DNA of 64,000 nucleotides, from the NCBI RefSeq assembly GCF_014337215.1, contig NZ_CP060635.1, positions 2,978,501 to 3,042,500 of the forward strand. Reading direction: 5' to 3'. The position numbers and the translations under genes are program-made. This document shows positions 40,833 through 49,329 of the stretch, piece after piece. The notes under the pieces were generated by a model, which saw only the letters and a list, made by a program, of their open reading frames with translations, had not been told where the DNA came from and searched no databases. Numbering within the stretch: position 1 is the stretch's first letter; the number at the start of each line of letters is the position of its first letter. Origin of the DNA: Wansuia hejianensis. Its GTDB lineage: Bacteria; Bacillota; Clostridia; Lachnospirales; Lachnospiraceae.

Positions 40833-41786
40833 ATGAAAGACCATAGAAAGAAACTTGTTGCCATAGCCGCACTGACTATATCCACAACTGCCGCAATACA
40901 CGCATTAAACCGTTTTATAGAAAAAACTGCCATAGCTAAAAATCTGATGAACAAAGGAAAAAACTCCACATTCCAATGGCGTTTTGGAGATGTATATTAT
41001 ACTAAAAACGGTTCTGGCTCTCCGGTCCTATTGATCCACGAGCTGACCCCCTGCAGTAACTCTCACGAATGGCACCGAATTGTAAATACTTTATCCGAAA
41101 AGTATACTGTCTACAGCCTGGATTTGCCCGGCTGCGGTTTATCCGATAAGCAGAATATCACTTATACCAATTTTTACTATGTACAATTAATTACAGAATT
41201 TGCTAAATCAGTGATTGGATCTCCTGTAAGTGTACTGGCTACCGGACTTTCAGCCTCTCTGGCAGTCACCTCCTGCAATTATGATCCACAGCTTTTCCGA
41301 AAATTAATTCTGGTCAATCCTTCTGATCTAAGGACTCTGAGCCAGATCCCGACCAGGAAAAGTAAGGCTGCAAAGGCATTGCTGGAGCTCCCTTTAGTCG
41401 GAACACTCCTGTATCATATGATTGTGTCCCGCAGCCGTGTGGAACGCGAGTTTACAGAACGGCTGTTTGCCGATCCCTTCCAAGCGACAGCGACCAACAT
41501 AGATATCTATCATGAAAGCGCCCACCGTGCCTGCAGCCGCGGTAAATATCTCTTATCCAGCATCATTGGCAATTACGTATATTTCAACATCGGCCATGCC
41601 CTGAAATCTATTGATAACGATATCATCATAATAGGCGGAGAGTCCCAGGAAGGAATCGCTGAAACAGCGGCGGCTTATAAAGCCATAAATCCGGCAATTG
41701 AATCAGTGATTATCCCTAATACCCGGCATCTGCCCCAGATGGAAGACCCAGGGGCATTCCTGGAACAGTTGAGGATTTACCTGTAA
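40833..41786 (+). CDS. Alpha/beta hydrolase with N-terminal membrane segment
   Basis: A 317-residue protein with AAAGGAG 12 bases upstream. A basic start and hydrophobic stretch (LVAIAALTISTTAAIHAL) suggest a membrane anchor. The hydrolase fold follows: VLLIHELTP in place of the usual H-G, nucleophile motif GLSAS with Ser (last Gly of G-x-S-x-G replaced by Ser), and the catalytic His in NTRHLPQMEDP. Substrate unknown. It is followed by a strong terminator. Confidence 0.82.
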   Translation: MKDHRKKLVAIAALTISTTAAIHALNRFIEKTAIAKNLMNKGKNSTFQWRFGDVYYTKNGSGSPVLLIHELTPCSNSHEWHRIVNTLSEKYTVYSLDLPGCGLSDKQNITYTNFYYVQLITEFAKSVIGSPVSVLATGLSASLAVTSCNYDPQLFRKLILVNPSDLRTLSQIPTRKSKAAKALLELPLVGTLLYHMIVSRSRVEREFTERLFADPFQATATNIDIYHESAHRACSRGKYLLSSIIGNYVYFNIGHALKSIDNDIIIIGGESQEGIAETAAAYKAINPAIESVIIPNTRHLPQMEDPGAFLEQLRIYL

Positions 41787-41840
41787 AATAACTAATGGGA
41801 TATATTAAAAGAATGACAGACTATACGTTAAAACATATCA

Positions 41841-41891
41841 GGGCCGCCTCATATGCTTACTCTGAAGCATGACTTGAGACGGCCCCTTTTT
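41841..41891. terminator. Terminator between hydrolase and DUF4340 gene
   Basis: GGGCCG-c-CTCA pairs with TGAG-a-CGGCCC, with an inner GCTT/AAGC stem, and is followed by CTTTTT on the plus strand. It serves the hydrolase and possibly the convergent ABC operon. Confidence 0.82.
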
Positions 41892-41899
41892 ACATTCAA

Positions 41900-43318
41900 T
41901 TACTCAAAAATTGCGAGATAGCTCTCTATTAGATTCTTTACTGTATTCTTATTTACCAGTCCCGGACGGCCTTCTGTGTCCACAGACAGATAGAAGTTCT
42001 CATTATAGGGAGTGAATATAACTTTATGATTCCCGCCGTCCGTATACACTTCGATTGTCAGCTCAGGACTCCCTTCCGCAGTCAGTGACAGATCCTTACT
42101 CTGTGCCGCCATATTGCTGAAGGCGCTGAAAAAGGAATTCACCTTATCCGCATTCAGTTCTTCCTCCCCGCTGGTATAAGTGGCAGCTGTTTCTTCAGTT
42201 TTTCTGAAAATTTCCCTTGTCTCACCCTGATACGTTATTTCCATTTTATTGACCTGGCTCACGGAAGTATATCCAAGGCTTTTGCTCCAGAAATCCTCCG
42301 CCTTTACATCAAGTATTCCGGTAAAGCTGGATTCTGACATCAGATGGATCTGGCTGGACTGGCCGACACGCACATAGTAATTGCCCTCTTCATCCTGCGC
42401 GCCCACATAAATGTCCAGCTCTTTAATCACTGTCTCATTCTGCGCTTCTTCATCACTTTCTCCGCCGGAGCTGTCCGTGGACTCACTTTCTTCCGTTTTT
42501 TCAGCTTCAACCTCCTCCGTATAAGTGACATGTATGACAGCCGCCGGATACTCCAGGCCATACCGTCCCAGATCTTCCGTTTGAATATCTGCCAGGCCGG
42601 CAAATGTCATCCCTGCTATTGTGGAATTCAAGGTACTGACCGTCTGATATTCCGCAGAATACCCCTTACCGGTATTATCTGAAACCTGCCAGTTACTTGA
42701 ATCATCCTTTGTGAGAGTATAGATGTTCCCGCCATTATTTACTTCCACCTCCGTGATATTCGTTGAAGTCACCGACGGGAAGCTTTCGCTCTGAGCCAGA
42801 TCCATCAGCGTATCAGGAAGAGCCTCCTCACAGTCTGTTCCTGTCACATAGACTGTAGATTTATCCTCATTCATATAAAGATAGGTGTCGCTCGTATCCT
42901 TGTTCTTATCTCCGATATGAAGTGTCACCTGATTCTCATCAGAACCTGTGAGAGTTACACTGTTCACTGGATCATCCAGTCCGTATTCTTCCAGGCTGCT
43001 GATATCCGTCAATGTCCTGTCTGCAGTAAGCCCGGTAAATGTGGTAATCAGTGTGCTCATTTTCTCCTGATCCACAGGAAAATCTACTTCATCCTCCTTT
43101 TTCCAGGTATCTCCTTCCTTTATAAAGGAATATTGCTGTCCTTCGACAGTGAACTGTATCCCGGTAGCTTTCTCTTCTCCAATTCCTATCACCGATTCCG
43201 CCGTTTCTGTCTCTTCCTCCTTCTCCATATTCTGATTTTTTAGAATGAAATACAGCGCAAGAAGGAGAGCGAGAATCACCAGGCAAGATGCCGGTGCGAT
43301 CCATTTCTTTTTCTTCAT
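41900..43318 (-). CDS. DUF4340 extracytoplasmic protein of the ABC operon
   Basis: A 472-residue protein; its ATG overlaps the stop of the GldG-like gene (TGATG), with AGGAGA upstream. One N-terminal span (about 6-26) anchors a long exported region. Recurring segments such as TGIQFTVEGQQYSFIKEGDTWKKE and LTLTAEGSPELTIEVYTDGG-like repeats are the DUF4340 pattern of repeated beta domains. DUF4340 genes regularly end Gld-type ABC operons. Its role is probably to work with the exporter outside the membrane. Confidence 0.88.
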   Translation of the reverse strand: MKKKKWIAPASCLVILALLLALYFILKNQNMEKEEETETAESVIGIGEEKATGIQFTVEGQQYSFIKEGDTWKKEDEVDFPVDQEKMSTLITTFTGLTADRTLTDISSLEEYGLDDPVNSVTLTGSDENQVTLHIGDKNKDTSDTYLYMNEDKSTVYVTGTDCEEALPDTLMDLAQSESFPSVTSTNITEVEVNNGGNIYTLTKDDSSNWQVSDNTGKGYSAEYQTVSTLNSTIAGMTFAGLADIQTEDLGRYGLEYPAAVIHVTYTEEVEAEKTEESESTDSSGGESDEEAQNETVIKELDIYVGAQDEEGNYYVRVGQSSQIHLMSESSFTGILDVKAEDFWSKSLGYTSVSQVNKMEITYQGETREIFRKTEETAATYTSGEEELNADKVNSFFSAFSNMAAQSKDLSLTAEGSPELTIEVYTDGGNHKVIFTPYNENFYLSVDTEGRPGLVNKNTVKNLIESYLAIFE

Positions 43319-44799
43319 CACTGTTTTCTCCTCTTCATCCAGATTCCAAAACCAATTAACAGAAACGCGGCAGGTATCACCCCAATCATTACCACTTTCC
43401 ATACGCTTGCCATACGGTCCGTATAACTCAAATAACTGACCGAAAAGCTCTTACTCGGTATTGAAAAAGAAGTATTTTCATCCATTACACATAGTTTTGT
43501 CAAAATACTGGTCAGGATATCCGTATTTCCGCCAGAGACATACTGATCCAGCTCGTCGCTGACGATGCTTGAAGATGAGAAATACACCAGTTGTGTCTCA
43601 TTTTCGTCGTCCACATCTTCCGTCACAGAGACTCCTACGTCAAACACTCCCTCTTCATCCCCGGACTCTTTCTGAAAAGATATCTTTCCATCGTTAATCT
43701 GCTTCACATATCCGCTTCCGGTGGTAGTAAGAAGACTTTCAACCGTCAGGCTGTCACGGTACTCCTCCAGAGTCCCGATTGGCTGTGCATCCTGAATCAG
43801 CGCATAAGTATCGTCCGCCAGCCCTGAAAGGACGGCAGAACCCGTGCCCACTTCCGGAAGCATAACATCAGGCCTCTGGGGATAGTAGTAATTGCTGTTT
43901 CCTTCCATCACAATCCCGTCATTCCTCTGAAGTCCATAATTAGTCAGTATAGATTCCAGATTTGGCATTTTTTCTTCAGTATAGTCAGTAAGAAGCAGTA
44001 CCTTTCCTCCACCCTCCATGTAAGTCAAGATCCTTTCCGCTTCTTCTGCCGACAGATCCTTAGCAGGAGAACAAATCAGAAGAGCGGCCGCGTCCTCAGG
44101 CACGCTTTCCTCTGTCAGAAGGCTTAAATCCTTCAGCTCTATATTGTTCTTCTGAATAGCATCCGTCAGATTACTCCCCAGCGATTGTTCATTATGTCCC
44201 GTCAACCGATACAACACCGGCAGGCTGTCGCTGACCACATAGGCGATCGCGCTTGTTACCTGGCCTTCCCCGTCAAAGCCGGTTGTCTGGTAGCTATAAG
44301 TATAATAGTTCAGCTCCTGTTCCAGCATATCAGAAATCCCCACCACGCGGCTTTTCTCCCCGCTGGCCACAATGATGCTGTTTTCTTCCACCGTCTCATC
44401 TGTGTACTGTGAAGTAAATGTGGGGTGAAGGTCAGGATCAATTTTTTCTACCTTTAAATGAGAGGATAAATCCTGGTACCGCTCCAGCATTTTACTCACA
44501 TATTCATTTTCGCTCCCATTTCTGACAATATAATACAGCGTCACATCCTGGTTCAGGTTCTTCACCAGATTCTTTGTATCATCTCCTATGCTGAAAAGCT
44601 TCTGCGAGCTGACATCAATCTGCGTCGCGCTGGTGGGCAGCTGTCCGAATACCAGATTCAGGACAATCACGAGAGCTATGATAATCACCGTCATGGCAGA
44701 GGCATAAGAGCCATGCTTCAGATTCTTTTTGTTTTCTTCACCTGTCATGGAATTTTTGATTTTGTCTTTTAAGTTAATATTTTTAAATATATTCTTCAC
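43318..44799 (-). CDS. GldG-family ABC-associated protein
   Basis: A 493-residue protein; the GTG at 44799 is preferred (AGGAGG eight bases upstream). N-terminal span at about 40-60, a large exported GldG/IFT52-like domain (ATQIDVSSQKLFSIGDDTKNLVKNL, ITLYYIV-like, LLLTDYTEEKMPNLESIL), and a C-terminal span (about 465-485) with basic tail. The family forms part of a Gld-type export complex with an ABC ATPase and permease. First described for gliding Bacteroidetes, but common in non-gliding Clostridia. Confidence 0.88.
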   Translation of the reverse strand: MKNIFKNINLKDKIKNSMTGEENKKNLKHGSYASAMTVIIIALVIVLNLVFGQLPTSATQIDVSSQKLFSIGDDTKNLVKNLNQDVTLYYIVRNGSENEYVSKMLERYQDLSSHLKVEKIDPDLHPTFTSQYTDETVEENSIIVASGEKSRVVGISDMLEQELNYYTYSYQTTGFDGEGQVTSAIAYVVSDSLPVLYRLTGHNEQSLGSNLTDAIQKNNIELKDLSLLTEESVPEDAAALLICSPAKDLSAEEAERILTYMEGGGKVLLLTDYTEEKMPNLESILTNYGLQRNDGIVMEGNSNYYYPQRPDVMLPEVGTGSAVLSGLADDTYALIQDAQPIGTLEEYRDSLTVESLLTTTGSGYVKQINDGKISFQKESGDEEGVFDVGVSVTEDVDDENETQLVYFSSSSIVSDELDQYVSGGNTDILTSILTKLCVMDENTSFSIPSKSFSVSYLSYTDRMASVWKVVMIGVIPAAFLLIGFGIWMKRRKQ

Positions 44800-44811
44800 C
44801 TGCTCCACCTC

Positions 44812-45675
44812 CTAATTCCAACGTCTCTTCTGCACAGACTGCACAGTGAGATACAGGCAGATTCCGATGACAGACAGGAAATAAATGATTCCGTTCACAT
44901 CTAAAATACCATTTACAAAATTATCCATATGTCCCGTCAAATCAAAAATACTGAGAATACTCTGCACCAGACCTTCAAACAGGCTGGATTTCACCAGATA
45001 GACGATGATTACAGCGCCCTCTGCCAGGACAGCTATAATAGCAGTCACCAGGCTGTTTCTGATCAGCGTGTGAACCCACAGGCACAGCGCCAGGACAACC
45101 AGGAGCATGACGATAAAAGAGGCAGACGCCGTCTGAGAAAAAAATCCCGAAACTCCCTCAATTACATTACTGAGGAAAAGTATCACAAAGCAGACCACCG
45201 CCGCAATGATCTGATTTTCCGTCAGAGAAGACGCGAAAACTCCAATGGCAATCTGCGCGCTTCCAAGTAAAAAAAATCCCAGGATCGCCGTATAGGCCAT
45301 CGGCATGGAAACTGTTCCAAACCGTGACATAAGGAGAGGGCAGACACACATAACTGCCAGGGGAATCAGGAAAATGGATTCCAGCGCCAGATATTTTCCC
45401 CCTACCATCTGATGGATTTTAAGCGGGGAGGTTAAAAGTAGCTGATCCGTTTTCTGACGCCGTTCTTCTGCAATTACTCTCATGGTCAAAATCGGTACCC
45501 CTATGAGCATGACGAACAAAACGTACTGCATCGTATAACCGATTTCAGGATAAGCACTGTCGATATTCACATACGAGAAATAAATTCCATAGACCAGCAG
45601 TATGAAAAAGATAAAAACATATCCGATCATTGACGTCAGATATCCTTTTACCTCCTTTTTATAAATTGCTTTCAT
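44812..45675 (-). CDS. GldF-type ABC transporter permease
   Basis: A 287-residue membrane protein starting MKAIYKKEVKGYLTSM (GGGGAGG upstream), overlapping the ATPase gene by 17 bp. Six hydrophobic segments and the ABC-2 permease pattern LTMRVIAEERRQKTDQLLLTSP are present. It partners the ATPase encoded just upstream and the GldG-like protein. Confidence 0.9.
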   Translation of the reverse strand: MKAIYKKEVKGYLTSMIGYVFIFFILLVYGIYFSYVNIDSAYPEIGYTMQYVLFVMLIGVPILTMRVIAEERRQKTDQLLLTSPLKIHQMVGGKYLALESIFLIPLAVMCVCPLLMSRFGTVSMPMAYTAILGFFLLGSAQIAIGVFASSLTENQIIAAVVCFVILFLSNVIEGVSGFFSQTASASFIVMLLVVLALCLWVHTLIRNSLVTAIIAVLAEGAVIIVYLVKSSLFEGLVQSILSIFDLTGHMDNFVNGILDVNGIIYFLSVIGICLYLTVQSVQKRRWN

Positions 45676-46666
45676 CTCTGTCCTCCCCTCCTTCATCTGA
45701 TGCAGCAGAAATTTCTGATTCTACAGCCTGGTGATCATCCTCAGTCAACTCCAGGAATACATCTTCCAATGAGAGTGAGGTAGACTGCATCTTCAATATC
45801 GGACACTGGATATCCGCCATTTTATAGAATATTTTCTCCCTGATATCAACCTCTGTACAGGTTTTTATGATGATATCCACACAATCCTTCTCGTCAGAAT
45901 TCTTATACTTCACATCTTCAATGCCAGGAATCATCCCAACCGCTGAAACTACAGTTCCCATTTGACCCTTTACCGTTAATTCAAGAGTATTAGATCCAAC
46001 CGCAATTCTGCTCAGATTATCCGGGGTATCACTGGCAACAAGCTTTCCATGATTAATAATCATCACATAGTCGCAGACCGCGCTCACCTCCGAAAGGATA
46101 TGTGAACTGAGAATCACCGTATGCTTTTCCCCCAGATTCCGGATCATCTCCCGAATTTCAATAATCTGTTTTGGGTCCAGCCCCACAGTTGGTTCGTCCA
46201 AAATAATAATTTCGGGATCTCCCAGCACAGCCTGCGCCAGTCCCACGCGCTGACGATAGCCTTTGGAAAGATTCTTAATCAGACGGTTTTCCATATCGGT
46301 AATTTTTACCATTTCCATAATCTTGTCAATTTGCTCATTCTTCTGATCCTTTGGAATTTTCTTCAGTTCAGCCGCAAAAGCCAGATATTCCCTCACCGTC
46401 ATATCAAAATAAAGAGGAGGCATCTCCGGCAAATATCCAATACACTGTTTAGCTTCCTCCGGCTCCTCCACAATATCATGGCCGTCAATCAGGACTTCTC
46501 CCTCATTAAATCCAAGATATCCGGTAATAATATTCATAGTCGTAGATTTTCCCGCACCGTTAGGCCCCAGAAATCCGTATATCTGCCCTTCCTCCACGGT
46601 AAAGCTCAGGTGATCGACCGCTACGTGATCCCCATAGCGCTTTACGAGGTTTTTCACTTCTATCAA
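45659..46666 (-). CDS. ABC transporter ATPase (GldA type)
   Basis: A 335-residue ATPase starting at a TTG (46666) after AAAGGAGG. Walker A GPNGAGKST, Q-loop GYLPEMPPLY, signature LSKGYRQRVGLAQ, Walker B IIILDEPTVGLDP and H-loop ILSSHILSEV are complete. The C-terminal 100 residues form the extra domain of ABC-2 exporters. First gene of the ATPase-permease-GldG-DUF4340 operon; substrate unknown. Confidence 0.93.
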   Translation of the reverse strand: MIEVKNLVKRYGDHVAVDHLSFTVEEGQIYGFLGPNGAGKSTTMNIITGYLGFNEGEVLIDGHDIVEEPEEAKQCIGYLPEMPPLYFDMTVREYLAFAAELKKIPKDQKNEQIDKIMEMVKITDMENRLIKNLSKGYRQRVGLAQAVLGDPEIIILDEPTVGLDPKQIIEIREMIRNLGEKHTVILSSHILSEVSAVCDYVMIINHGKLVASDTPDNLSRIAVGSNTLELTVKGQMGTVVSAVGMIPGIEDVKYKNSDEKDCVDIIIKTCTEVDIREKIFYKMADIQCPILKMQSTSLSLEDVFLELTEDDHQAVESEISAASDEGGEDRDESNL

Positions 46667-46848
46667 ATCTTTCTACCTCCTTTTATTAAAATCTTCCTCG
46701 GCGGAGCTGAAAAACAGCCCATTGATTTAACTATTTTATTATGGAAATGTGATCTTTAACTGGAAATTATGTGAAAAAAATGTGAAGCTTGTTTTTCTTT
46801 AGTTTCTCTTATATAATGACATCAGGAGTATTTTTACAGGGGGTTTTT

Positions 46849-48207
46849 ATGAAAGATCATACGTACCGTCTGATCAGGACGGCTGAAGTCCTGCTCTTTT
46901 TTTGTATCTGTTTTGTCACGGCGGCAACCCTGAAGGTTGAGCATGCGCCGGATGAGGCCATGCGATATGTAATTCCTCAATTTATTGAAAAATATCATCA
47001 TCTTCCCACAGGTCTGGAACCGGAGTTGATTCACCCTGCATGGGGGTTTTCATATGCTGTTTATCCTTATCTGACTTCTATAATCAGCGCTTTTTTCATG
47101 CAGATCGCTTCCTTTTTTTCAGGCGGCACGGCGTCTTTGTTGTTAGCGGCCAGACTGGTCAGCGTCCTTTCCGGAACCGCTTCTCTTTTTCTGTTCTTTA
47201 AAATAGGGGAATTGCTTTTTGATAATAAGAAATCTGTCGTCATGCTGGCTACTTTCTGCGGATTTTTGCCTCAGTTTCTCTTTCTCAGCAGTTACCAGAA
47301 TAATGATTCATTTGCTGTATTCACAGTCGCTCTGATCATTTATTTCTGGTTGAAGGGGCTGAAAAACCGGTGGCGCCTGTCCACATGTATCGGGCTGGGG
47401 ATCAGCTGTGGCCTCTGCGCATTATCATATTATAATGCCTATGTATTTTTACTCACTACGATATTACTATTTTTTATGAGCCTGCTTATCTATAAAGAAA
47501 AGCTGGCAAAGATTTTAAAAAAAGCACTTCTGGTATTTGCGGCGGCTTTTCTGGTCGGAGGCTGGTTTTTCATCCGCAATGCAGTTCTTCATGACGGCGA
47601 TTTTCTGGGAATGCGGACCATACAAGAATCAGCAGAAGAACATGCCCAGGAAGACTTCAAGCCTTCATTAAAACAAACGCCTGCAAGCCAGGGACTCTCC
47701 TTTGCTGACACTTTTATCCATGTTTATCCGGGACATCAGGCGAACTGGATTTTTTCCACTGTGTGCAGCTTTATCGGCTCTTTTTCCTATATGACAGTGC
47801 GCTTAAGCTATCTGCTTTATGGCCTGTATGTGGCTCTTTTTGCCATTGGCTTTCTGTTATTTTTCTTCCTGGCCCTTCGCAGAAGCTGGTGGAAGGATAA
47901 GATACGCCGTCTGCTGTTCCTTACATTAACACTCAGTATATTAATTACGTTGGTTCTTGTCATGTTCAACACGTACTATTCCGATTACCAGGCACAGGGT
48001 CGTTATCTCATGCCCGCATTGATACCCCTGATGATCCTGATTACCGACGGGTATGGAACGGCTCTGCCGACGGCCGCCCATGCAAAAACAGCACTCCGGA
48101 ACAGAAGAACGATTCTCTTTGCCGTGATACTCGTCTTGTATATGCTGTTATTTTTCATAAGCTATTTTAAATATCTGGTTCCGGGATGTCTTGACTTTCA
48201 GACCTAA
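46849..48207 (+). CDS. Polytopic membrane protein, glycosyltransferase-like
   Basis: A 452-residue protein; the ATG at 46849 (GGGGG site) is preferred over upstream in-frame codons that lack one. About 10-11 membrane spans. The first loop has HAPDEAMRYV, i.e. an Asp-Glu after the first span as in GT-C/DUF2142-type glycosyltransferases, and the loop after the later spans has YSDYQAQGRYLMPALIPLM, typical of such proteins (Q-G-R-Y-L-x-P). It probably transfers sugar or glycerol units from a lipid carrier on the outer face. Stands alone, followed by a terminator. Confidence 0.8.
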   Translation: MKDHTYRLIRTAEVLLFFCICFVTAATLKVEHAPDEAMRYVIPQFIEKYHHLPTGLEPELIHPAWGFSYAVYPYLTSIISAFFMQIASFFSGGTASLLLAARLVSVLSGTASLFLFFKIGELLFDNKKSVVMLATFCGFLPQFLFLSSYQNNDSFAVFTVALIIYFWLKGLKNRWRLSTCIGLGISCGLCALSYYNAYVFLLTTILLFFMSLLIYKEKLAKILKKALLVFAAAFLVGGWFFIRNAVLHDGDFLGMRTIQESAEEHAQEDFKPSLKQTPASQGLSFADTFIHVYPGHQANWIFSTVCSFIGSFSYMTVRLSYLLYGLYVALFAIGFLLFFFLALRRSWWKDKIRRLLFLTLTLSILITLVLVMFNTYYSDYQAQGRYLMPALIPLMILITDGYGTALPTAAHAKTALRNRRTILFAVILVLYMLLFFISYFKYLVPGCLDFQT

Positions 48208-48251
48208 AAAAATGGACCAATATAACCTCTAAGTTAATAATATATTATATA

Positions 48252-48298
48252 TGGGACGTGATTATGCCTTATTGGGCACAAAACGTCCCATTTTTTTT
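48252..48298 (+). terminator. Intrinsic terminator after the membrane protein gene
   Basis: TGGGACGT (48252-48259) pairs with ACGTCCCA (48283-48290) and is followed by eight Ts. Confidence 0.93.
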
Positions 48299-48365
48299 AT
48301 TTCCTGTGATATTTTCTGCCTCAGATTCGTTTTATAAATGAAAAGCTTTACAAAGGAGGTTATTT

Positions 48366-48597
48366 ATGAGTCAGATCCCAGATGTTCAGCATATGATAGA
48401 AGAATCTATTGTTATTCCCGTTCATCCTAGCGCCGCTTTGTCACGGGACTTCACGGGCATGAGAAACCTATTTCATTCAATACGCCTTTACATAGTGAAT
48501 TATACGATGCGGTAATGAGATTGCCTTCAAAATACCGGATAGGTATAGATTTTTCAGAAACTGTAACTGCAGATCAAGATGGAACTATTATTTCATG
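48366..48597 (+). pseudogene. Decayed gene, possible sigma-factor fragment
   Basis: An AAAGGAGG site and ATG open a 49-codon frame (MSQIPDVQHMIEESIVIPVH...) that stops at 48513. A different frame running across the stop reads GHEKPISFNTPLHSELYDAV then MRLPSKYRI, which resembles the start of sigma region 4 in ECF-type factors, before ending at a TGA near 48597. This looks like a frameshifted and deleted relic. It is too short to name with confidence. Confidence 0.4.
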
Positions 48598-49321
48598 AAA
48601 GAGGCTCCTTCGTAGGAAGCCCGGCCTTCCTGGGATATTTTTTCGGTGTGGGGCGCTCCTTTGTCAGAATTGCAAAGGAGCGTTCTGCATCTGTATCCGG
48701 CAGACGGAAACAGACAGTTTTCTCGCAGCTCCCTCCCAGAAGGTATACTGCTTTCTTAGCCTGAACCAATTCTTCTTCTATTTTCCCTGATTTGTAAGAT
48801 ATGAATTTGCCTCCGCCCTTAACAAATGGCAGGCAATATTCCGAAAGGGAAGAGAGATTCGCAACCGCCCGGGATACACATAATTCAAATTGTTCTCTAT
48901 ATTCCGGCTGTTTTCCATAATCCTCCGCCCTTCCATGAAGAGCGCGTATTCCTCCCAGCTTCAGGGACTGAATGACTTCATTTAGAAATTTTACTCTTTT
49001 ATTGAGTGAGTCCAGAAGCGTGACTTCTATCCATGGAAAAGCAATTTTCAGCGGTATTCCGGGAAATCCCGCTCCCGTCCCCACATCCAAAAGGGTCTTT
49101 ACTTTCTTCATGTCCTGGGCTTTCACGATCGACAAGCTGTCCAGAAAATGCTTTGTAACCACTTCCTGGAATTCTGTAATCGCCGTAAGATTCATAAAAG
49201 AATTCCACTCTGTCAGCAATTCATAATATGTTAAAAACTGTCCGGTCTGTTCTTCAGTCAGATGAATCTCCAGCTCATCCAATCCTTTTTTTAAAGAGGT
49301 TAAATCATATGTTTCTGTCAT
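48593..49321 (-). CDS. rsmG: 16S rRNA (guanine-527-N7) methyltransferase RsmG
   Basis: A 242-residue S-adenosylmethionine-dependent enzyme. The SAM-binding loop DVGTGAGFPGIPLKI, EVTLLDSLNKRVKFL and the motif CVSRAVANLSSLSEY are intact; these are RsmG hallmarks. It modifies G527 of 16S rRNA. It follows mnmG with an eight-bp gap, the normal origin-proximal order. Confidence 0.95.
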   Translation of the reverse strand: MTETYDLTSLKKGLDELEIHLTEEQTGQFLTYYELLTEWNSFMNLTAITEFQEVVTKHFLDSLSIVKAQDMKKVKTLLDVGTGAGFPGIPLKIAFPWIEVTLLDSLNKRVKFLNEVIQSLKLGGIRALHGRAEDYGKQPEYREQFELCVSRAVANLSSLSEYCLPFVKGGGKFISYKSGKIEEELVQAKKAVYLLGGSCEKTVCFRLPDTDAERSFAILTKERPTPKKYPRKAGLPTKEPLS

Positions 49322-49329
49322 AAAAGTAT

